Assembly: GCF_000218565.1 (NCBI RefSeq)
Contig: NC_015684.1
Span: 2,356,001 to 2,420,000, forward strand
Direction of reading: 5' to 3'
Source of the DNA: Afipia carboxidovorans OM5
GTDB taxonomy: Bacteria > Pseudomonadota > Alphaproteobacteria > Rhizobiales > Xanthobacteraceae
DNA length: 64,000 bases
A model generated the notes under the pieces. That model ran no database searches. It was not told the origin of the DNA and saw nothing but the letters and a program-made list of their open reading frames with translations. Positions 49,420 through 57,165 of this stretch are shown one piece after another; the first letter of the stretch is position 1; the number at the start of each line of letters is the position of its first letter. Both the position numbers and the translations under genes were made by a program.

Positions 49420-50202
49420 TCAGGTGAACGAGGCAAGCCAGTAGGTCTGCACCAGCGCGGCGAAGTTGTTCAGCCCGTGGATAATCACGGTGAGCCAGGT
49501 CGAATTCGTGCGATAGCGCAAATAGCCGAGCAGCAGGCCGATAGTGAACACCTGCCCCAGAAAGAACCAGTCGTATTGCAGGTGCATCAGCGTCCACACC
49601 GCCGAGGACAGCACGATCGCACCCACCGGGCGCAGAAATGATTCCGACCAGCCGCGATAGAGAAAGCCGCGCACGAAGAGTTCTTCTGTGATCGGCGCCG
49701 CGACAGCCACGGCGAGCACAAGCAGCCACAGCGTGTTGTCGGCCTGCGCAGCCTTCAGCGTGTCGATCATGAAGCTCGGCATCACCTCTCGGCCGAGCGA
49801 CTTGGACAACAGGTCCCAGCTCTCGACCAGTACTGCGAGGCTGACGACGCCGATCAGGATCCATTTCCACGACGGCCAACGCAGCGCGAGGTAATCCGCA
49901 AACGGCTGGCGCGCGACCCGCGTCGCAATCCAGATCGCGGCGAGCACGGCCGGAAGTCCGGTCATGATCGAGAGCGACAGGGTCTTGCCGCCGGTGAGTG
50001 CGCTCCCCAGTGCCTCCGCGAACGAAGACAGATCGGTCGCACCCGAACTGAACAGCATGGCCGCGATCACCGCGCCCTGCCCCATGAACAGCGCGACGAA
50101 GATCAACACGCCCCAGAGCGATGTACCCCAGAATTTCCAGACGCGCGGCGTCTCCGCGGACAGCGTGTCCAGCTGATCGGGGACGGTATCGGGCAAGCTC
50201 AT
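49420..50202 (-). CDS. CPBP-family intramembrane metalloprotease
   Basis: 260 residues, about eight membrane segments. The CPBP (Abi) motifs are EELFVRGFLYRG (the EExxxR element), LMHLQYDW and the final HGLNN. The family includes CAAX prenyl proteases and bacteriocin-immunity or signalling proteins; a specific substrate cannot be deduced. The start at 50202 avoids an extension overlapping the acyl-CoA dehydrogenase gene. Confidence 0.88.
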   Translation of the reverse strand: MSLPDTVPDQLDTLSAETPRVWKFWGTSLWGVLIFVALFMGQGAVIAAMLFSSGATDLSSFAEALGSALTGGKTLSLSIMTGLPAVLAAIWIATRVARQPFADYLALRWPSWKWILIGVVSLAVLVESWDLLSKSLGREVMPSFMIDTLKAAQADNTLWLLVLAVAVAAPITEELFVRGFLYRGWSESFLRPVGAIVLSSAVWTLMHLQYDWFFLGQVFTIGLLLGYLRYRTNSTWLTVIIHGLNNFAALVQTYWLASFT

Positions 50203-50225
50203 CGGGGCGCTTTCGTTCGAGAGGC

Positions 50226-51869
50226 TCAAGGCAGCGCCCGCGCGAGCAGATCTTCGACGTCGCGGGGCGCAAGGCCACTCGCGCCATACATCAGCGAGTG
50301 ACGTTGCGCCAGTCGCGTTTGCGCGAACAACGCCGCATGGCCAGGGTGGACCGGCGCGAGCGCATCGGCAGCGGCTACCAGAGCGAGCTGCTCCACCGCA
50401 TCGCGGGCATAGCTTTCCGCCTCCGGCGCCTGCAAGGTGACCCTGATGCGGGTGAGCGCATCCGCGCATTCCGGCAACTCGCGTGTCTGCCGCTCCAGAT
50501 CCGCAAGCACCGCCTCCGCCACCTCACGCTCGCGCGTCATCACCCGCAGCACGTCGAGGCACATCACGTTGCCCGAGCCTTCCCAGATCGCATTGACCGG
50601 CGCCTCGCGATAGTGCCGCGCCAGAATACCCTCCTCGACGTAGCCGTTGCCGCCGAGGCATTCCATCGCCTCGTAGAGAAAGGCGGGTGCGCTCTTGCAC
50701 ACCCAGTATTTCACCACCGGCGTCATTAATCGCATAGTGGCGTTTTCATTGGGATCGGTGGACGCACGGTCGAAGGCGCGGCAGAGCCGCATCACCAGCG
50801 CTGTCGCCGCCTCGACCTGCAGCGCCATATCGGCAAGCACGCTGCGCATCAACGGCTGGTCGGCGAGGCGTTTCTGAAAAACGCTGCGATGGCGCGCGTG
50901 GTGAAGCGCATGGGCAAGCCCCGAGCGCATCAGGCCTGCGGAGGCGATCGCGCAATCCTGACGCGTCAGCGACACCATCTGGATAATCGTTGCAACACCG
51001 CGCCCCTCCTCGCCGAGCCGCAGCGCATAGGCCGCCTCGAACTCGACTTCGGAGGATGCGTTGGAGCGATTGCCGAGCTTGTTTTTGAGGCGCTGGAAAT
51101 GCAGCGCATTGATCTCGCCGTCCGGCGTAAAGCGCGGCATGAAGAAGCAAGTGAGACCACCGTCGGTCTGCGCCAGCACCAGAAATGCATCGCACATCGG
51201 CGCCGACATGAACCATTTATGGCCGATGATGCGATAAGCCTCGCCGTCCCTTTCAGCACGGGAGATATTGACGCGCACATCGGTGCCGCCCTGCCGCTCG
51301 GTCATGCCCATGCCGATGGTCATGCCGCGCTTGCCCCACCATGGCGCAAAGCCGGGATCGTAGGCGCGCTGACTCAGGACCGGCATGATCCGCGCGCGGA
51401 GCGCCTCGTTGCTCGCAAGCGCCGCGACCGATGCCCGCGTCATCGTGATCGGGCACAGATGCCCGGTCTCGACCTGCGCCGCGATGAAGAATTTCGCCGC
51501 ACGCAGAACCTCCGCATTGCCCCCTGCCGCCGCTCCCGATGAAGCCCAGGTGGAGTTGTGAAGTCCGGCATGGGCGCTCACCGCCATCAGTTCGTGATAA
51601 GCCGGATGAAACTCCACCTCGTCGCGGCGAAAGCCGCGCGCGTCGAAGGTCTGCAGCTTCGGCAAGTTCTCGTTGGCGAGCCGTCCAAGCTCGGCCATCT
51701 CCGCAGAGCCCCAGAGCTTGCCGAAGGCCGAGAGCTCCGTGGTGTGATCCTTCGCACCATAAGCCGCGACTGCCTCCTTCAGCGGCACATCGCACGCGAA
51801 CAGATCGACGTCACAGAACGGCGGCGACTGGTTCAACACCTCAGTTCGGGGAGACGCGACAGACCGCAT
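50226..51869 (-). CDS. AidB-like acyl-CoA dehydrogenase
   Basis: 547-residue flavoprotein. Typical stretches are CPITMTRASVAALAS, IGMGMTERQGGTDVRVNIS, YRIIGHKWFMSAPMCDAF, AMECLGGNGYVEEGIL and NAIWEGSGNVMCLDVLR. The length exceeds simple acyl-CoA dehydrogenases (about 380) and matches the AidB group, which in E. coli protects DNA from alkylation, although the mechanism is unsettled. The first 30 residues have no assignment. Confidence 0.9.
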   Translation of the reverse strand: MRSVASPRTEVLNQSPPFCDVDLFACDVPLKEAVAAYGAKDHTTELSAFGKLWGSAEMAELGRLANENLPKLQTFDARGFRRDEVEFHPAYHELMAVSAHAGLHNSTWASSGAAAGGNAEVLRAAKFFIAAQVETGHLCPITMTRASVAALASNEALRARIMPVLSQRAYDPGFAPWWGKRGMTIGMGMTERQGGTDVRVNISRAERDGEAYRIIGHKWFMSAPMCDAFLVLAQTDGGLTCFFMPRFTPDGEINALHFQRLKNKLGNRSNASSEVEFEAAYALRLGEEGRGVATIIQMVSLTRQDCAIASAGLMRSGLAHALHHARHRSVFQKRLADQPLMRSVLADMALQVEAATALVMRLCRAFDRASTDPNENATMRLMTPVVKYWVCKSAPAFLYEAMECLGGNGYVEEGILARHYREAPVNAIWEGSGNVMCLDVLRVMTREREVAEAVLADLERQTRELPECADALTRIRVTLQAPEAESYARDAVEQLALVAAADALAPVHPGHAALFAQTRLAQRHSLMYGASGLAPRDVEDLLARALP

Positions 51870-52042
51870 GGCAATGCTCCTGACGAAGACGGAAGGGTCG
51901 GCGTTCCGATGCAGGCGACAATTTCGGCAAGTCTAGCGCCGGTGACGCGGCGCGGAAAATCGCCGCAACGACAAATTTTCCGGAACTTGCACCGCCGCCC
52001 GCGATTTTTCCGCCACATTCACCGACAGGATCGGAGCAACAG

Positions 52043-52342
52043 ATGCGAATGACGCCTATTTTTGCGGCAACAGTCGCAACAATCATTTCCAGCAGCGGCG
52101 CCTGGGCACAGAGCGCCACGCCCCCGGCGCAAAACAACCAAACGCTAACCTCCCCGCCGGGCAAGATGCAGCCGGCGTCACCAAGCGATAAAACCCCGCA
52201 GCAATCCGCACCGGCCGAAGCGCCGCAAGTCTCTGGGCACGATGCCCAAGCCGGTCAGCCGGAGACCGGCCCGAACGCCACCAAGACCGAAGGCAAGGCG
52301 AGCGGCGACTTCAAGGACATCCACGGCAAGGACAAAAAGTAG
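52043..52342 (+). CDS. small exported Pro/Gln/Ser-rich protein
   Basis: 99 residues with a signal peptide ending near GAWAQS and a low-complexity hydrophilic mature part (SPSDKTPQQSAPAEAP, AGQPETGPNATKTEGKA) ending DIHGKDKK. GGAG is 7 nt before the ATG. Probably a soluble periplasmic protein of unknown role. It lies between the divergent dehydrogenase gene and pyrB. Confidence 0.72.
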   Translation: MRMTPIFAATVATIISSSGAWAQSATPPAQNNQTLTSPPGKMQPASPSDKTPQQSAPAEAPQVSGHDAQAGQPETGPNATKTEGKASGDFKDIHGKDKK

Positions 52343-52423
52343 CGCGTCCATTTCCGCCGATAACGTGTGCGGGGTGACCGTCGTGCAACGGACAGCCTGC
52401 GGGCGCCCCACCACATCGGCCGA

Positions 52424-52480
52424 TTGCCATCCGACATTATTATAATCGAGCGAGGCTCCCCGCGACCGGGGCAGCCTCGC
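52424..52480 (+). promoter_or_regulatory. candidate pyrB promoter and leader stem-loop
   Basis: A TATAAT box at 52441-52446 stands just before a strong stem-loop, GCGAGGCT.../...AGCCTCGC (52450-52480), in the 5' leader of pyrB. A well-spaced -35 box was not found, so the promoter call is tentative. Without a T-tract the hairpin is not a terminator; it may be a regulatory leader. Confidence 0.35.
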
Positions 52481-52561
52481 CGCCCGGATGTGGGGGATAA
52501 CCCGGAATGGCCGAAAACGGCCTTGCTCCCTTTTGGCGCAGTCCCTATAGCTTTGGCTTTA

Positions 52562-53515
52562 ATGACCTCCGCACCAAAATCGAGTTTCGTCCTCGGGCAC
52601 CGGCATCTGCTGGGCATCGAAGGCCTTTCCGCCGCCGATATCACCGGCCTTCTCGACCTCGCCGGCGAATATGTCGAACTGAACCGCCAGGTGGACAAGA
52701 AGCGCAGCGTGCTGCGCGGACGCACCCAGGTAAACCTGTTCTTCGAGGCATCCACCCGCACCCAGTCCTCCTTCGAGATCGCCGGCAAGCGGCTCGGGGC
52801 GGACGTCATGAACATGTCCGTCTCCTCCTCCTCGATGCGCAAGGGCGAGACGCTGATGGACACGGCCGTGACGCTGAACGCGATGCATCCCGACATTCTC
52901 GTGGTGCGCCATCACGCGTCCGGCGCGGTGGAGTTGCTTGCGCGCAAGGTCGACGGCTCCGTCGTCAACGCAGGCGACGGCGCGCATGAGCACCCGACGC
53001 AGGCGCTGCTCGATGCGCTCACCATCCGCCGCAACAAGGGCCGGCTCGAAGGGTTGCTCATCGCAATCTGCGGCGATGTCCTGCACTCGCGCGTCGCCCG
53101 CTCCAACATCATCCTGCTGAACCTGATGGGCGCACGGGTGCGCGTCGTCGGTCCCTCGACGCTACTGCCGCCCGGCATCGAGCGCATGGGCGTCGAAGTC
53201 GCCCACGACATGCGCGAAGGATTGGACGGCGCCGACATCGTGATGATGCTGCGGCTGCAACGCGAGCGGATGAGTGGCTCGTTCGTGCCGTCGAGCTCTG
53301 AATATTTCCAGTTCTTCGGCCTCGACCAGAAGAAGCTGTCCTATGCCAAGCCCGATGCGCTGGTGATGCATCCGGGCCCGATGAATCGCGGGGTCGAGAT
53401 CGACTCCATCGTCGCCGACGGCGCGCAGTCTCTGGTCCGCGAGCAAGTCGAAATGGGAGTGGCGGTGCGCATGGCGGTGCTCGAAGCACTTGCCCGCAAC
53501 CTGCCGAATGCGTGA
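52562..53515 (+). CDS. pyrB: aspartate carbamoyltransferase catalytic subunit
   Basis: Second step of pyrimidine synthesis. The 317 residues include the carbamoyl-phosphate loop [13 protein letters not shown] (STRTQ at 64-68), [36 protein letters not shown] and [12 protein letters not shown]. The start at 52562 precedes [12 protein letters not shown]; the upstream frame has no start region match. It forms a unit with the pyrC-like gene 3 nt downstream. Confidence 0.96.
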
Positions 53516-53518
53516 GCC

Positions 53519-54820
53519 ATGCCGAAAGATAGCCGCCCCATCCTTCTCACCAACGCCCGCCTGATCGATCCGTCATGCGATCTCGATAGCGCAGGCAGCG
53601 TGCTGCTCCAAAACGGCGTGATCGCCGATGCCGGCCCCGGCGTCGGCCAAAGCAGCCTGCCCGATGGCACCGAGATCATCGATTGCAGCGGCAAGATCGT
53701 CGCCCCCGGCCTGATCGACATGCGCGCCTTCATCGGCGAACCCGGCGCGGGTCATCGCGAGACGTTCGCTTCGGCAAGTCAGGCAGCAGCATCCGGCGGC
53801 ATCACCACTATCGTTTGCCAGCCCGAGACGCGGCCTGCGATCGACAATTCCGCGACGGTCGATTTCGTGCTGCGCCGCGCGCGCGACACTGCCGTGGTGA
53901 ACATCCATCCGATGGCCGCGCTGACCAAGGGTCTTGCGGGCGATGAAATGACCGAGTTCGGCCTTCTCAAGGCCGCGGGCGCCGTCGCCTTCACCGATGG
54001 CGCGAAGAGCGTGATCAACGCGCAGGTGATGCGCCGCGCCCTCACCTACGCGCGCGACTTCGATGTGCTGATCGTCCATCATACCGAGGACCCTAACCTC
54101 TCGGGCGAAGGCGTGATGAACGAAGGCGAGCTTGCATCGCGTCTCGGGCTGATCGGCGCGCCGAGCGCCGCCGAGGCGGTGATGCTGGAGCGCGATATGC
54201 GGCTCGTCGCCCTGACCGGCGGGCGCTATCACGCGGCCTCCGTGAGCTGCATCGACTCGCTCGAAATTCTCAGGCGAGCCCGCGACAATGGTCTCGCCGT
54301 CAGCGCTTCCGCCTCGATCAACCATCTCGCGCTCAACGAAAACGACATCGGCCCCTATCGTACCTATCTCAAGCTCTCGCCGCCGTTGCGCACCGAGGAC
54401 GACCGTCAGTCGCTTGTCGCTGCGGTGGCTTCCGGCCTCATCGACGTCATCATGTCGGATCACAATCCGCAGGACGTCGAGGTGAAGCGGCTGCCGTTCG
54501 CGGAAGCCGCACCCGGCGCGATCGGACTGGAGACGATGCTGTCCGCGGGTCTGCGCCTTGTTCATAGCGGCGAGATCGAACTCTCTCGCCTCCTTCGCGC
54601 GATGTCGACGCGCCCGGCCGAACTGCTCGGCCTGCCCGGCGGCACGCTACGCACCGGCCGCCCCGCCGACATCGTGGTGATCGATCTCGATACGCCGTGG
54701 GTGCTCGATCCGGCCGATCTCAAATCGCAATGCAAGAACACGCCGTTCGACGAGGCGCGGTTCACCGGGCGCGCCGTCCGCACGCTGGTCGGCGGCCGCA
54801 CCGTCTTCGAACAGGTGTGA
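53519..54820 (+). CDS. pyrC: dihydroorotase-like protein lacking the HxH metal motif
   Basis: 433 residues of the amidohydrolase fold, in operon with pyrB. The usual DxHxH metal motif is replaced: GLIDMRAFIGEPGAG has Arg69 and Phe71 where histidines are needed, while later motifs (VNIHPMAALT, VHHTEDPN, MSDHNPQD) remain partly conserved. This resembles the catalytically inactive PyrC' (PyrX) subunits that structurally support the aspartate carbamoyltransferase in some proteobacteria. An active dihydroorotase is then expected elsewhere in the genome. Confidence 0.85.
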   Translation: MPKDSRPILLTNARLIDPSCDLDSAGSVLLQNGVIADAGPGVGQSSLPDGTEIIDCSGKIVAPGLIDMRAFIGEPGAGHRETFASASQAAASGGITTIVCQPETRPAIDNSATVDFVLRRARDTAVVNIHPMAALTKGLAGDEMTEFGLLKAAGAVAFTDGAKSVINAQVMRRALTYARDFDVLIVHHTEDPNLSGEGVMNEGELASRLGLIGAPSAAEAVMLERDMRLVALTGGRYHAASVSCIDSLEILRRARDNGLAVSASASINHLALNENDIGPYRTYLKLSPPLRTEDDRQSLVAAVASGLIDVIMSDHNPQDVEVKRLPFAEAAPGAIGLETMLSAGLRLVHSGEIELSRLLRAMSTRPAELLGLPGGTLRTGRPADIVVIDLDTPWVLDPADLKSQCKNTPFDEARFTGRAVRTLVGGRTVFEQV

Positions 54821-54824
54821 GCGC

Positions 54825-55427
54825 ATGGATCTGTCGCCCGCCGCCGCAAATACCCTCGCTCTCGCTCTCGGCTATGCGCTCGGCGCGATCCCGTTCGGCC
54901 TGCTGATTACCCAACGTGCGGGCACCGCCGATCTGCGCTCGATCGGCTCCGGCAATATCGGGGCGACCAACGTGCTGCGCACCGGCCGCAAAGAACTCGC
55001 CGCCGCGACGCTGCTTTGCGACATGCTGAAGGGCACGCTTGCCGTCATCGCCGCACGGTGGCTGTTCGGCGAGGATGCCGCGATCGCTGCGGGCCTCGGG
55101 GCATTCCTCGGCCACATCTTCCCGATCTGGCTGAAGTTCAAGGGCGGCAAAGGCGTTGCGACCTATATCGGCTTGCTGCTCGGCCTCATCTGGCCGGTCG
55201 CGCTCGTGTTCTGCGCGGTGTGGCTCGCAGTCGCGATCATCACCCGCTATTCGTCGCTCGCAGCCCTGATCGCCAGCGCGGTGACACCGCCGCTTCTATT
55301 GTGGCAGCAGCAGATGCCGCTGGCGGCACTGTTTGCGATCCTCTCCGCCATCCTCTGGTTCAAGCACCGCGCCAATATCCGCCGCCTCCTCGACGGGAGC
55401 GAGGGCAGGATCGGCGCCAAGGGCTAA
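54825..55427 (+). CDS. plsY: glycerol-3-phosphate acyltransferase PlsY
   Basis: Integral membrane acyl-phosphate:glycerol-3-phosphate acyltransferase, the first step of phosphatidic acid synthesis. The 200 residues have several membrane helices, the motifs IGSGNIGATNVLRTGRK, KFKGGKGVATYIGLLLG and a final WFKHRANIRRLLDGSE. It lies 4 nt after the pyrC-like gene, and its end is 108 nt before dprA. Confidence 0.96.
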   Translation: MDLSPAAANTLALALGYALGAIPFGLLITQRAGTADLRSIGSGNIGATNVLRTGRKELAAATLLCDMLKGTLAVIAARWLFGEDAAIAAGLGAFLGHIFPIWLKFKGGKGVATYIGLLLGLIWPVALVFCAVWLAVAIITRYSSLAALIASAVTPPLLLWQQQMPLAALFAILSAILWFKHRANIRRLLDGSEGRIGAKG

Positions 55428-55535
55428 AGCGCGAAGGCGCAAAACGCGAAATTTTGCGCGCCCTGCTCTCTTTTGCTCTCTTTTCATTGTCTGCACCGCC
55501 AAGTTGCGCAACACTCGCCATAACGGAGGCGGGTT

Positions 55536-56669
55536 GTGGAGAGGCAGACGCCGGTACCCACGCGGTTGACGGACGCGCAGCGCATCGACTGGCTGCGGCT
55601 GATCCGCAGCGACAATGTCGGCCCCCGTACCTTCCGTTCTCTCGTCAATCATTACGGCAGCGCACGGGCGGCGCTTGAACGGCTGCCCGAACTCGCGCGA
55701 CGCGGCGGTGCGAGCCGGCTAGGCCGGATCTGCTCGATTGAAGATGCGGAGCGTGAAATCGCAGCGAGCCGCCGCATCGGCGTGATGCTGCTCGCACCGG
55801 GCGAACACGGCTATCCGCCGCGTCTTGCGCTGATCGACGATCCACCGCCCATTCTTGGCGTGCGTGGTGCGCCCGACGTTCACATGCGCCCGACGATCGG
55901 CATCGTCGGCTCGCGCAATGCTTCCGGTGCCGGACTGAAATTCGCGCAGACCATCGCACACGATCTTGGCGAGGCCGGATTCGTCATTGCCTCGGGGCTC
56001 GCGCGCGGCATCGATCAGGCGGCCCATCGCGCAAGCCTTTCCGGCGGCACGGTCGCGGTGCTCGCTGGCGGGCATGATCGGATCTATCCGCCCGAGCATG
56101 AGAGCTTGCTTGATGCCATCCTTGCCGCGAACGGCGGCGCGATCTCGGAAATGCAGCTTGGGCACAGTCCGCGCGCCCGTGACTTCCCTCGCCGCAACCG
56201 CCTGATTGCAGGAACCGCGCTCGGCGTTCTCATCGTCGAGGCCGCGCACCGCTCGGGCTCGCTCATCACCGCACGCTTCGCCAACGAACAGGGCCGCGAG
56301 GTGTTCGCCGTGCCGGGCTCACCACTCGACCCGCGCGCCGCCGGCACCAACGATCTCATCAAGCAGGGCGCGACGCTCACGACATCCGCCGCAGACATTA
56401 TTAATGCCGTCACGCCGATCATGGCGCGGCCGATCGAGTTGCCCTTCGAGGAAGACGACAGCGGGAGAGATGAAAGCCGCGAACCGGAGGACAGCGATCG
56501 CGCGCGCATCGTCGGCCTGCTTGGTCCCTCGCCGATCGGCATCGACGATCTGGTACGGCTGTCCGATAGCTCGCCTGCCGTGGTCCGCACTGTTCTTCTT
56601 GAACTCGAACTCGCCGGGCGGCTCGATCGTCATGGCGCCGGGTTGGTGTCGCTGAACTGGGACCGCTAA
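55536..56669 (+). CDS. dprA: DNA processing protein DprA
   Basis: Binds incoming single-stranded DNA and loads RecA in natural transformation; conserved also in non-competent bacteria. The 377 residues have an N-terminal SAM-like segment, the Rossmann fold IGIVGSRNASGAGLKFA with FVIASGLARGIDQAAHRASL and RNRLIAGTALGVLIVEAA, and a C-terminal winged helix (IGIDDLVRLSDSSPAVVRTVLL). A GTG start with GGAGG 7 nt upstream is used. Confidence 0.94.
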   Translation: MERQTPVPTRLTDAQRIDWLRLIRSDNVGPRTFRSLVNHYGSARAALERLPELARRGGASRLGRICSIEDAEREIAASRRIGVMLLAPGEHGYPPRLALIDDPPPILGVRGAPDVHMRPTIGIVGSRNASGAGLKFAQTIAHDLGEAGFVIASGLARGIDQAAHRASLSGGTVAVLAGGHDRIYPPEHESLLDAILAANGGAISEMQLGHSPRARDFPRRNRLIAGTALGVLIVEAAHRSGSLITARFANEQGREVFAVPGSPLDPRAAGTNDLIKQGATLTTSAADIINAVTPIMARPIELPFEEDDSGRDESREPEDSDRARIVGLLGPSPIGIDDLVRLSDSSPAVVRTVLLELELAGRLDRHGAGLVSLNWDR

Positions 56670-56718
56670 ATCGGCACCGCTGATAGCCTCATTGCGGCGA
56701 TCACTTTGCGAGATCCGC

Positions 56719-56934
56719 TCAGGAGTGCGGGGTCTTCGGATGCTGCGCGATGTCCTCGGCCTCCATATGCGCCATGCTCAAGAGGTAGCCGAGTGTATCG
56801 AGGCGATGCCGGCGGCAAATCGAGACCAGATCGAGCAGTGTCTCGGCGACAAAACCCGCGGCTTCTTCGACCCCATCCGCCTCCTTTTGCCTGTCCGGCT
56901 CCGGTTCGGTGGGCTTGTTTTGGCGAGATGACAT
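56719..56934 (-). CDS. small conserved hypothetical protein
   Basis: 71 residues. The first 20 residues are polar and acidic (NKPTEPEPDRQKEADGVEE), followed by a helical part FVAETLLDLVSICRRHRLDT, LGYLLSMAHMEAED. No recognised domain, signal or membrane segment. It converges with dprA and is divergent from topA, whose 5' region lies beside it. Confidence 0.65.
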   Translation of the reverse strand: MSSRQNKPTEPEPDRQKEADGVEEAAGFVAETLLDLVSICRRHRLDTLGYLLSMAHMEAEDIAQHPKTPHS

Positions 56935-57165
56935 TTGCACTTATCCTGGCTCGGAATCAGGATAATATTCTTATAGCGTAATCCTCGATTTACGCAACTT
57001 TAGATTAATTTGAATAAAATATACAACTTTAAGTGATATTCCCGTTCGCTGTTCAATTGGCCCTGATTTGACAGCATCCCCCAGTTTACCCATGTATCGC
57101 TCCGAAAGCCTCGGCCCTTCGCGGTGATTCCGAGGCTTATTTTCAGCCTAACTCATTGGATTCAA

